Shown: positions 1 to 5,696, counted from the stretch's first letter. The stretch: 6,050 nucleotides of DNA from Actinomycetota bacterium (GCA_013821525.1 JACDGR010000224.1:1-6050); one strand, 5' to 3'. Numbers and translations are program-made. Notes: generated by a model from the sequence alone, not told the origin.

Positions 1-1
1 C

Positions 2-949
2 TGGCGCGCGGTCGAGCTGGTCGCGGCCGCCGGGCTGAACGCGGAGGTCTGGGGCTTCTCGCGTGCCGTGCCGGCCGACCTCGAGGCGCTCGTCGAGCTG
101 GGCGTCCGTTACTCGGTGATCGAGTCACCGATCTCGGACTTGAAGCTCGACGCAATCGGCGTCTCACGCGAGACGATGCTCGAGCGGATCGCGAAGGCGA
201 TGCGGTTTGCGGCAGAGCACGACATCTACGCGGCGTTCTTCGGCGTCGACTCGACGCGGGCCGACCCGCAGTTCTTCCGCCAGGTGTACGAGACAGCGGT
301 CGAGGCGGGTGCACGCGAGGTAGTCGTCGTCGACACGCTCGGGATCGCCTCGCCCGAGGCCGTCACAGACCTCGTCGGGAGCACGATCCAGTGGCTCGAC
401 GGGACGCCGGTGCACTTTCACGGGCACAACGACTTCGGGCTCGCAACGGCGAGCGCTGTCGCAGCCGTGCGCGCGGGCGCGACGTGGGTGCATGGGACGA
501 TCAACGGCATGGGTGAGCGAGCGGGCAATGCGAATCTCGGCGAGGTCGCCCTGACTCTGCGCGCCCTCTACGGCGTCGAGTCGAGCCTGAAGCTCGATCG
601 CATCCGCACGGTCTCGGCACGCGTGCGCGAGCTGTCGGGCTACGAGCTCGAGCCGTGGAAGCCCGTCACCGGTGAGACGCTGTATCGCCGTGAGAGCGGC
701 GCAGTTGCGTCGCAGTTCCACGACCCGCAGTCGATCGAGCCCTACTCGTCGCAGCTCGTCGCGACGGATCGCTCGATCGTGCTCGGCAAGAAGAGCGGGC
801 TCGACTCGATCCGGATCAAGTCCGCCGAGCTCGGGCTCGATCTGCCGCAGGAGCGGTGGGGGGAGGTGCTGGCCGCGGTCAAGGCGCGTGGCACCGAGAA
901 GCGCGGGCTCGTGACCGACGACGAGTTCCGTGAGCTCGCAGGTGGCTGA
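2..949 (+). CDS. Homocitrate synthase / 2-isopropylmalate synthase family acyltransferase (DRE-TIM metallolyase), 5' end missing
   Basis: The reading frame is open from base 2 to TGA at 947-949, giving 315 visible residues; the true start lies left of the window. The metal-binding HxH sits in HGHNDFGLATA (fragment residues 140-150), followed by the family signature NGMGERAGNA (about 168-177). The N-terminal part, about 60 residues with the catalytic DxxR-type motif, is missing. Enzymes of this family condense acetyl-CoA with a 2-oxo acid in a divalent-metal TIM barrel. After the barrel comes a short C-terminal segment with VLGKKSGLDSIRIK, resembling the LGKHSG motif of NifV/AksA-type homocitrate synthases. 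The protein stops soon after, so the LeuA-type regulatory domain that senses leucine is absent. The 2-oxo acid substrate cannot be told from sequence; homocitrate, citramalate or isopropylmalate synthase are all possible. Its end overlaps the next gene. Confidence 0.88.
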   Translation, partial: WRAVELVAAAGLNAEVWGFSRAVPADLEALVELGVRYSVIESPISDLKLDAIGVSRETMLERIAKAMRFAAEHDIYAAFFGVDSTRADPQFFRQVYETAVEAGAREVVVVDTLGIASPEAVTDLVGSTIQWLDGTPVHFHGHNDFGLATASAVAAVRAGATWVHGTINGMGERAGNANLGEVALTLRALYGVESSLKLDRIRTVSARVRELSGYELEPWKPVTGETLYRRESGAVASQFHDPQSIEPYSSQLVATDRSIVLGKKSGLDSIRIKSAELGLDLPQERWGEVLAAVKARGTEKRGLVTDDEFRELAGG

Positions 950-2531
950 CTACGACGCGATCGTCGTCGGTTCCGGCGTCAACGGCCTCGCCTGCGCCGC
1001 GCTGCTCGCGCAGGGCGGTTGGAACGTGTGCGTGCTTGAGCGCAACACCTGGTTCGGCGGTGCGATCAAGACCGCCGAGCTGACTGCGCCGGGTTTCGTC
1101 CACGACGTCTACAGCGCGTGGCACCCGCTGTGGGTCGGTGGGCCTGCTCACGCGAAGCTCGGCGACGAGCTCGCGCGGCACGGGCTCGAGTATCTGAACA
1201 CCGAGTACCCGACGGGCAGCGTCTTTCCCGACGGGGAGAGCGCATTTCTCCTGCGCAGCGCGGATGCGAATGCCGCTGAGCTCGATCGCCATCACGACGG
1301 CGACGGCGCCGCCTGGCAGGCGATGCTGGGCGACTTCTTCCCGAATGCGGATCTCGCCTTCGGCGTTCTCGGCACCGAGCTCTGGTCGCGCGACGGTGCT
1401 GGGCTCGCGCTCAAAGCCGTGCGCCGGCTCGGCCGTAGGGGCGCGTCGGAGTTCGCCGGCAGGTTGCTCGTCTCCGCGCGCGACTGGCTGGAGCCGACGT
1501 TCGCCTCACCGCGCGCGCACGGCCTGCTCGCGCCGTGGGTGCTGCATACGGGCCTCGGGCCGGACGCGGCGGCCTCCGGGTACATGGCGCAGGTGATCGC
1601 GGTTGCCGTGCAGGAGGGAGGCATGCCGATCCCGCGCGGGGGAGGGCAGCGGCTCGCTGACGCGCTCGTCTCCTACATCCGCGCGCAGGGCGGAACCTGT
1701 GAGACCGACGTTCACATCGAGCGCGTCGCCTCGGGCTCCGTGCGAACCTCCGACGGCCGCACGCTGACGGCCGGTCGCGCCGTTGTCTGCAACGTGACGC
1801 CGACGCAGCTCTACGGCCACCTCCTGGAAGGCTTCGAGCAACGCGCGGAGGGGTTCCGGTATGGCCGCGCGGAGATGCAGATCCACTTCGCGCTCTCCGA
1901 GCCGCCGCGCTGGGCGGGTGACGAGCGGCTGGGGCAGACGGCGATCGTGCACCTGACGCCCGGCCTCGACGGTGTCTCGCGTGCGGTCAACGAGGCCGAG
2001 CGGGGGCTGCTTCCTGCCGAGGCGACCGTCGTCGTCGGGCAGCCGCTGACGATGGATCCCTCGCGCGCACCGGCGGGGAAAGGGCTGCTCTGGATTCAGC
2101 TGCAGGAGCTGCCGTGGCACGTCAAGGGCGATGCGGCCGATGAGCTCGACACGGGCGCGGGAACCTGGACGGAGGAGCTGCGCGAGGCGTACGCCGACCG
2201 AATCCAGGCGCGGCTTGCGGCGCACATCCCGGGGTTCGACCAGACCGTGCTCTCGCGCGTCGCGCTCTCGCCCCGCGACCTGCAGACGGCGAACATCAAC
2301 CTCGTGCACGGCGACCCATATGGCGGGTCACTCGCACTGGATCAGAACTTTCTCTGGCGCCCGCTCGCCTCGCAGCCGGGCCATCGGACGCCCGTCGACA
2401 AGGTCTGGCACGTCGGCGCATCCACGCACCCCGGCCCCGGCCTCGGCGGCGGCAGCGGCGCCCTCGTTGCGGGCCAGCTGCTCGCGCCGCCGCTCGCCAA
2501 GCGCGTGGTGCGTCGCCTCCGGGGTTCGTGA
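930..2531 (+). CDS. CrtI / phytoene-dehydrogenase-like FAD-dependent oxidoreductase
   Basis: A 533-residue protein with an N-terminal Rossmann FAD-binding motif, GSGVNGLACAALLAQGG (residues 14-30), the ribose-binding acid E37 at the end of the second strand, and the paired glycines G43-G44. The middle holds GGMPIPRGGGQRLADAL (about 230-246), typical of the CrtI/COG1233 group. The C-terminal FAD signature HVGASTHPGPGLGGGSG lies near 494-510. Length and layout match the phytoene desaturase / PYROXD2-like family, which oxidises C-C bonds using FAD. No carotenoid genes are nearby, so the substrate is unknown and a crt name is not justified. The start is either GTG 930 or GTG 942; the latter gives MADYDAIVVG and looks equally good. 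Neither has a clear Shine-Dalgarno. Both overlap the preceding gene (20 or 8 bp), which suggests translational coupling and one operon. Confidence 0.9.
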   Translation: MSSQVADYDAIVVGSGVNGLACAALLAQGGWNVCVLERNTWFGGAIKTAELTAPGFVHDVYSAWHPLWVGGPAHAKLGDELARHGLEYLNTEYPTGSVFPDGESAFLLRSADANAAELDRHHDGDGAAWQAMLGDFFPNADLAFGVLGTELWSRDGAGLALKAVRRLGRRGASEFAGRLLVSARDWLEPTFASPRAHGLLAPWVLHTGLGPDAAASGYMAQVIAVAVQEGGMPIPRGGGQRLADALVSYIRAQGGTCETDVHIERVASGSVRTSDGRTLTAGRAVVCNVTPTQLYGHLLEGFEQRAEGFRYGRAEMQIHFALSEPPRWAGDERLGQTAIVHLTPGLDGVSRAVNEAERGLLPAEATVVVGQPLTMDPSRAPAGKGLLWIQLQELPWHVKGDAADELDTGAGTWTEELREAYADRIQARLAAHIPGFDQTVLSRVALSPRDLQTANINLVHGDPYGGSLALDQNFLWRPLASQPGHRTPVDKVWHVGASTHPGPGLGGGSGALVAGQLLAPPLAKRVVRRLRGS

Positions 2532-2552
2532 CCCGCGACATCGACTCGCCGC

Positions 2553-2558
2553 TAGTCT
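2553..2558 (+). promoter_or_regulatory. Putative -10 element of a leaderless peptidase T promoter
   Basis: The hexamer TAGTCT fits the actinobacterial TANNNT -10 pattern and is followed by only 6 nt before the ATG at 2565. Transcription would therefore begin at or next to the start codon. No Shine-Dalgarno is visible in the 15 bases before the ATG and no convincing -35 is seen. A 6-bp inverted repeat (2546-2551 with 2560-2565) brackets the hexamer. Confidence 0.45.
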
Positions 2559-2564
2559 CCGGCG

Positions 2565-3818
2565 ATGACTTTGGACACGGCTTACGCAGGGCTCGCCGCC
2601 GATGCCGCGGAGCGGCTCGTTCGCTATGCGCAGATCGATACGCAGTCCAAGGAAGATGTTGAGAGCTTCCCGTCGACGGAGAAACAGTGGGACTTACTGC
2701 GGCTGCTGCATGACGAGCTCGCCGCGCTGGGCCTCGAGGACGTCTCGATCGACGAGTACGGCTACGTCTTTGCCACGCTTCCGTCGACAGTCGATCGCGA
2801 GGTGCCGACGATCGGTTTCCTCGCTCACGTCGACACGAGTCCCGACGTGTCCGGCACGAACGTCAAGCCGCAGCGCATCCGGTACGCGGGGGGTGACATC
2901 GCCCTGCCTGGCGACCCGCGCCAGGTGATTCGGACGCACGACGACCCCGAGCTTGCAAAGCACGAGGGCCACGAGCTGATCACGACCGACGGCACGACGT
3001 TGCTCGGTGCCGACGACAAGGCGGGCGTTGCCGAGATCATGGCGGCGGTCGCCTATCTCGTCGCGCATCCGGATGTCCCGCACGGGCCGGTGCGCATTGG
3101 CTTCAACCCCGACGAGGAGGTGAGCCGGGGAACCGACTACTTCGACATCGCGCGCTTCGGCGCCGACGCTGCCTACACGCTCGACGGCTCAACGGCGGGC
3201 GAGATTCACGACGAGACGTTCTCCGCCGCGCGCGTCGACGTGACGGTGCGAGGTCGTTCCGTTCACCCGGGCTGGGGTAAGGGCGAGCTGGTGAACGCGC
3301 TGAAGCTCGCGGCGGAGATCATTCAGCGGCTGCCCGCAGACAGCCTCTCGCCCGAAACGACCAGCGGACGCGAGGGGTACATCCATCCGCACGATCTGCA
3401 CGGCGACGGAGGCGTGGCGAAGCTCCGCTTCATCGTGCGCGATCACGACGACGTGCGCCTCGACGAGCACGTTGCGCTGCTGCGCGGGATCGTCAAGGCC
3501 GTCGGTGACGCCGAGCCTCGTGCAGTCCTGGAGGTCACGGAGAAGATCCAGTACCGCAACATGCGGAACGAGTTGTCGAAGCGGCCCGAGATCGTCGAGC
3601 GTGCGGAGGAAGCGATTCGCCGGGTCGGCCTGGAGCCGGTGCGCTCCTTGATTCGCGGCGGCACCGACGGCTCACGACTGACCGAGAAGGGCTTGCCGAC
3701 GCCGAACCTCTTTACGGGCGGTCACGCCTACCACTCGGAGCGCGAGTGGATCTGCGTCGAGGACATGGGGCTCGCGACCGCGGTCGTGATCGAGCTCGCC
3801 GTTCTCTGGGCGGAATAG
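2565..3818 (+). CDS. pepT: Peptidase T (tripeptide aminopeptidase, M20B zinc peptidase)
   Basis: A 417-residue protein, close to the usual 405-420 of PepT. This cytoplasmic di-zinc enzyme releases the N-terminal residue of tripeptides, finishing peptide breakdown. The metal and catalytic residues are in place: H88 and D90 in LAHVDTSPD, D150 in LLGADDKAG, the E184-E185 pair in NPDEEVSRG, D207 in YTLDGSTAG, and H390 in the C-terminal GGHAYHSEREW segment (equivalent to H379 of the E. coli enzyme). The segment around residues 222-240 (RVDVTVRGRSVHPGWGKG) belongs to the dimerisation lid domain, which also carries a conserved histidine. The ATG start gives the expected N-terminus (residues about 14-40: ERLVRYAQIDTQSKED). 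It sits 33 bp after the oxidoreductase and on its own likely leaderless promoter, so co-transcription is uncertain. The C-terminus is complete. Confidence 0.95.
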   Translation: MTLDTAYAGLAADAAERLVRYAQIDTQSKEDVESFPSTEKQWDLLRLLHDELAALGLEDVSIDEYGYVFATLPSTVDREVPTIGFLAHVDTSPDVSGTNVKPQRIRYAGGDIALPGDPRQVIRTHDDPELAKHEGHELITTDGTTLLGADDKAGVAEIMAAVAYLVAHPDVPHGPVRIGFNPDEEVSRGTDYFDIARFGADAAYTLDGSTAGEIHDETFSAARVDVTVRGRSVHPGWGKGELVNALKLAAEIIQRLPADSLSPETTSGREGYIHPHDLHGDGGVAKLRFIVRDHDDVRLDEHVALLRGIVKAVGDAEPRAVLEVTEKIQYRNMRNELSKRPEIVERAEEAIRRVGLEPVRSLIRGGTDGSRLTEKGLPTPNLFTGGHAYHSEREWICVEDMGLATAVVIELAVLWAE

Positions 3819-3833
3819 CGCTGCGCTGAGCGG

Positions 3834-3845
3834 CGTCGCGCGACG
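3834..3845. repeat. 12-bp perfect palindrome in the convergent gap
   Basis: CGTCGCGCGACG reads the same on both strands and lies between the stops of peptidase T (+) and the acetyltransferase (-). With no loop it would be a poor hairpin. It may be chance in GC-rich DNA, or a small part of the convergent termination region. Confidence 0.3.
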
Positions 3846-3865
3846 AACGCGGGCGTCCGTCGGTT

Positions 3866-4447
3866 TCAGGAAGGCCGCTTGCGCGGCCTGACGACCTTCG
3901 CGACCACCCAGCGGTGCTTTCCGATCTTGCGATCGCGGACGAACCCGAGCTGCTCATAGGTCGAGAGCGCTCCGTTGAACAGGAACCCCGCGGGCACCGA
4001 GCTCGCGTCCTCCGGATAGCCCTCGACGGTGCCGCCACCGAGCTCCGCGATCAGATCGAGCGCGCCTTTGAGCCCTGCCGTCGCGACTCCCTGGCGCCGG
4101 TGGCCCTTGCCGACGAAGTTGCACGCGATCCGCCAGTCGGCGGGCGTCGTTACGCCCCTCTCGTACGCGGCGCGGCTTTTGATCCTTGGCAGCTCGCTTG
4201 GCACGCCGAACTGACACCAGCCGACGCAGTCGTCGCTGTCGAAGACGAGCGCCGCGTGCGCCGTCCCCGCGCGCACGCGCTCGAGCTTCCGCTCGTGGTT
4301 CTGAGCCGGCGTCGTTTCCTTGCCCACTCCCTCGGGGTGGAAGCCCATGCACCAGCAGCCGCCGAAGACACCGTTGTTGCGTTCGACCAAGTCCGCAAAC
4401 GCAGACCACGTCGACTCGTCCAAGGCTTTGACGCTGTACGCCTTCAA
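3866..4447 (-). CDS. GNAT-family N-acetyltransferase
   Basis: A 193-residue protein expected to move an acetyl group from acetyl-CoA to an amine; the acceptor is unknown. The acetyl-CoA-binding motif A is visible as FVGKGHRRQGVATAGLKGAL (residues 111-130), with the R-x-x-G-x-A pyrophosphate loop at R117-A122. The C-terminal STYEQLGFVRDRK (162-174) is the usual GNAT beta6 segment. The N-terminus carries VERNNGVFGGCWCMGFHPE (21-39), a cysteine/aromatic block of a subfamily I recognise but cannot name. The start is TTG at 4447: the only in-frame codons between the upstream TGA and this TTG are non-start codons, and the next Met is residue 34, inside the conserved block. It has no Shine-Dalgarno and a -10-like TATACA 8 nt upstream. 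The gene converges on peptidase T. Confidence 0.87.
   Translation of the reverse strand: MKAYSVKALDESTWSAFADLVERNNGVFGGCWCMGFHPEGVGKETTPAQNHERKLERVRAGTAHAALVFDSDDCVGWCQFGVPSELPRIKSRAAYERGVTTPADWRIACNFVGKGHRRQGVATAGLKGALDLIAELGGGTVEGYPEDASSVPAGFLFNGALSTYEQLGFVRDRKIGKHRWVVAKVVRPRKRPS
3872..3889 (-). terminator. Possible hairpin terminator at the 3' end of the acetyltransferase
   Basis: Two perfect 7-bp arms (AGGCCGC at 3872-3878, GCGGCCT at 3883-3889) enclose a 4-nt loop within the last codons of the acetyltransferase. Read on the minus strand the stem is followed by TTCCTGAAACC, only weakly T-rich. It could also slow transcription coming from peptidase T, whose stop is about 54 bp away. Being inside coding sequence, it may be coincidental. 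Confidence 0.35.
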
Positions 4448-4455
4448 CGAAGAGA

Positions 4456-4461
4456 TGTATA
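4456..4461 (-). promoter_or_regulatory. Putative -10 element for the acetyltransferase
   Basis: The minus-strand hexamer TATACA (4 of 6 to TATAAT) ends 8 nt before the TTG start at 4447, so the mRNA would have little or no leader. A GTGACA that resembles a -35 (5 of 6 to TTGACA) lies at 4476-4481, but the 14-bp spacing is shorter than normal. Confidence 0.35.
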
Positions 4462-4490
4462 CCGGCTCGCTTTGCTGTCACGAGAGCCAT

Positions 4491-4503
4491 GGTGTCTGAC
4501 ACC
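4491..4503. repeat. 13-bp perfect palindrome GGTGTC-T-GACACC upstream of the acetyltransferase
   Basis: Two perfect 6-bp half-sites are separated by a single T. A further GTGTC follows at 4508-4512, so GTGTC/GACAC units alternate three times in about 22 bp. The centre lies about 50 bp upstream of the acetyltransferase start. That position would suit an operator or activator site, but it could equally be a dispersed REP-like repeat. No other copy is present in this window. Confidence 0.6.
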
Positions 4504-4519
4504 GGCCGTGTCTCGCCAA

Positions 4520-4552
4520 GCCGTGGCCTGAGCGCGAAGCTCACGCCACGGC
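4520..4552 (-). terminator. Strong imperfect hairpin, probable terminator of the GFA gene
   Basis: Arms of 14 bp (4520-4533 and 4539-4552) pair with a single C-C mismatch (4528/4544) around a 5-nt loop, which reads TTCGC on the minus strand. It begins 13 nt after the GFA stop codon and precedes the acetyltransferase promoter region. There is no T-tract after it, as is common for hairpin terminators in high-GC actinobacteria. Confidence 0.6.
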
Positions 4553-4565
4553 GGCTGCGGCCCCG

Positions 4566-4937
4566 CTAGTTCTCGTCGTGCTGTGCGGCGCCGTCGACCG
4601 GAGCGAGCCAGCTCTCGCGCCGTTTCACCCACATCTCGTCGTCGGGCTTCAACTCGGACGGCGCCTCGTCCAGCGTTCCGATTCGAATCTCGACGAGCGT
4701 GTCGCCGGTATCGGACGTGTCGAAGAGGCGAGACCCACATCGTGGGCAGAAGCCGCGGCCGTCGTAGCTCGAGATCTCACCGCTCATCTCGAACGCTTCG
4801 GCGGGCCAGTGCGCGTACACCGTGAACGCGCTGCCGGACTCCTTTCGACAACCGGTGCAGTGGCAACGCCGGACGCGGACGGGCTCACCACGAACGCTGT
4901 AACGAACCGCTCCGCAAAGACAACCGCCGGTGCGCAC
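4566..4937 (-). CDS. GFA / CENP-V domain zinc-binding protein
   Basis: A 123-residue protein of the GFA family (named after glutathione-dependent formaldehyde-activating enzyme), a small zinc-binding beta fold. All seven expected cysteines are present: C6 and C8 in GGCLCGAVRY, C25, C27 and C30 in CHCTGCRK, and C64 and C67 in FCPRCGSRLF. Two zinc sites are therefore probably intact. Most bacterial members have no proven reaction, so the formaldehyde link is only a family name and should not be read as function here. The GTG start at 4937 places MRTGGCLCGAVRY at the N-terminus as in homologues. An AGGGG Shine-Dalgarno lies 7 nt before it, inside the end of the upstream HTH gene. Only 4 bp separate the two genes, so they form a coupled operon. 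Confidence 0.92.
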   Translation of the reverse strand: MRTGGCLCGAVRYSVRGEPVRVRRCHCTGCRKESGSAFTVYAHWPAEAFEMSGEISSYDGRGFCPRCGSRLFDTSDTGDTLVEIRIGTLDEAPSELKPDDEMWVKRRESWLAPVDGAAQHDEN

Positions 4938-4941
4938 GCTC

Positions 4942-5124
4942 TTACCCCTGGTGTTGCAGCCGGCGCTGGTAGGCGGCGAGCTCGTGGCGCGGGACGAGTC
5001 CCGGCCGAATGCCGCACGCGACAGTCCGAAGTTCGCCGTCGCGAATCAGCTCGCGCACCTCCGTCTCGCTGCAGCCGAGCTCGAGAGCAATCTCCCGAAC
5101 CGTTAGGCGGACAGGTTCCTGCAT
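4942..5124 (-). CDS. Small excisionase/MerR-like helix-turn-helix DNA-binding protein
   Basis: A 60-residue protein, almost entirely one winged HTH domain: LTVREIALELGCSETEVREL (residues 7-26) is the helix-turn-helix. IRDGELRTVACGIRPGLVPR (27-46) is the wing, and HELAAYQRRL is the closing helix. This matches the HTH_17/excisionase-type layout. I chose ATG 5124 over the longer GTG 5163 (73 residues) because the extra 13 residues are not domain-like. In addition, a -10-like AATACT stands 7 nt before the ATG, implying a leaderless message. It is the first gene of an operon with the GFA protein. No integrase or other phage gene is nearby, so a role as a local regulator is more likely than excision, but its target is unknown. 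Confidence 0.82.
   Translation of the reverse strand: MQEPVRLTVREIALELGCSETEVRELIRDGELRTVACGIRPGLVPRHELAAYQRRLQHQG
4945..4949 (-). promoter_or_regulatory. Shine-Dalgarno of the GFA gene, within the preceding gene
   Basis: AGGGG on the minus strand is 7 nt from the GTG at 4937. It overlaps the final codons of the HTH gene, supporting translation reinitiation or coupling and the choice of this GTG as start. Confidence 0.65.
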
Positions 5125-5131
5125 CCAGGGA

Positions 5132-5137
5132 AGTATT
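5132..5137 (-). promoter_or_regulatory. Putative -10 element of the HTH-GFA operon
   Basis: The minus-strand hexamer AATACT (4 of 6 to TATAAT) is followed by 7 nt and then the ATG at 5124. No Shine-Dalgarno is seen, which fits a leaderless transcript. No clear -35 was found. Confidence 0.4.
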
Positions 5138-5167
5138 GCTGGCCGTGAGCTCGGACACCGCACAGCA

Positions 5168-5195
5168 GGAGCCTGACCGTGTCCGGCCAGGCTCC
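5168..5195 (-). terminator. Hairpin, probable terminator of the cupredoxin gene
   Basis: Arms of 11 bp (5168-5178 and 5185-5195) pair with one A-C mismatch (5176/5187) around a 6-nt loop. The hairpin starts 27 nt after the cupredoxin stop and lies before the HTH gene promoter, separating the two units. No T-tract follows. Confidence 0.5.
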
Positions 5196-5222
5196 CGTCG
5201 CGCTCAGGCGTCTTCCGATGTA

Positions 5223-5582
5223 CTAGGAGACGATCAACGTGCCGTGCATGCCCGCGTCCTCGTGACCCGGGACAGAGCAGTAGTAGTTGTACTTCCCTGC
5301 CTTCAACGTCACCGTCACCTTCACCGTGCCACGGCTGACAGTCCGGGTGTGACCGAGCTCATGCTCGCCGCTTTCGATGTTCACGTTGTGCTTGATCGCC
5401 GAGCGGTTGAGGAAGATGATCTCGACCTTGCCAGCGTGCGCGTGAACGGTCTTTTGGTCGTAGCGCAATCCCGACACCGGCGCACTGAGGTGGACGACGC
5501 TCACGCCGGCCGCCGACGCGGACGACGCCACGGGCAGGACAGATGCGGCCAGGACGACAGCGACGAGCATGAACTTGCGCAT
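5223..5582 (-). CDS. Secreted cupredoxin (type-1 copper protein)
   Basis: A 119-residue exported protein. The signal peptide is clear: MRK, a hydrophobic run (residues 4-18), and an A-S-A cleavage site near 22-24. The mature part is one cupredoxin barrel with all blue-copper ligands: H65 in IKHNVNI, then C102, H107 and M112 in YYCSVPGHEDAGMHG. The C-x4-H-x4-M spacing is like azurin and the small plastocyanin-like proteins. It is likely an extracytoplasmic electron carrier or copper-binding protein; the partner is unknown. The ATG at 5582 is chosen over the GTG at 5588 because AGGAG lies 5 nt before the ATG but overlaps the GTG. It is extra rich in histidine (H47, H49, H74, H78, H113), which may matter for metal binding. 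It is transcribed away from the exported protein at 5697. Confidence 0.92.
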   Translation of the reverse strand: MRKFMLVAVVLAASVLPVASSASAAGVSVVHLSAPVSGLRYDQKTVHAHAGKVEIIFLNRSAIKHNVNIESGEHELGHTRTVSRGTVKVTVTLKAGKYNYYCSVPGHEDAGMHGTLIVS

Positions 5583-5587
5583 GCGCA

Positions 5588-5592
5588 CTCCT
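5588..5592 (-). promoter_or_regulatory. Shine-Dalgarno of the cupredoxin gene
   Basis: AGGAG (within AAAAGGAG) lies 5 nt upstream of the ATG at 5582 and decides the start. A CTCC at 5596-5599 (plus-strand GGAG) could pair with it through a 4-nt AAAA loop, forming a short 4-bp hairpin that covers the site. Confidence 0.75.
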
Positions 5593-5663
5593 TTTGGAGA
5601 ATCGTTGATCGGTACGAGGCCGCACTAGACCAGCGGGACATGAGAGACAGATGAGCCGCGTTC

Positions 5664-5669
5664 TAACTT
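5664..5669 (+). promoter_or_regulatory. Possible -10 element for the exported protein at 5697
   Basis: TAACTT fits TANNNT and would start transcription near 5676, leaving a leader of about 20 nt before the GTG at 5697. There is no clear -35, so this is weak support. The 114 bp between 5582 and 5697 must hold the promoters of both divergent genes. Confidence 0.25.
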
Positions 5670-5696
5670 GAGGCGCGCGAGAGCGTCGAAACGAAT

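Noticed and set aside
68..70. GTG as the start of the metallolyase
   Set aside because: The same frame continues to the left edge with family-like sequence (WRAVELVAAAGL), so this GTG is internal and the gene is simply cut by the window.
1506..2309. A 267-codon open frame on the - strand
   Set aside because: It is antisense to the FAD oxidoreductase, has an Arg-rich product without motifs, and has no start signal.
930..2531. Carotenoid phytoene desaturase (crtI)
   Set aside because: Only the general FAD-binding architecture is shared. No other carotenoid gene is present, and the wider family has many substrates.
3914..4531. A 205-codon open frame on the + strand
   Set aside because: It is antisense to the acetyltransferase, whose acetyl-CoA motif and conserved N-terminal block show that the minus strand is coding.
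4942..5124. Excisionase of a prophage or integrative element
   Set aside because: The HTH type fits, but no integrase, attachment repeat or other phage gene is seen, and base composition matches the neighbours.
4578..5654. A 358-codon open frame on the + strand
   Set aside because: It runs antisense across three genes with clear motifs (GFA cysteines, HTH, copper ligands). Its product is Arg/Ala/Asp-rich with no domain, as expected of a shadow frame in GC-rich DNA.
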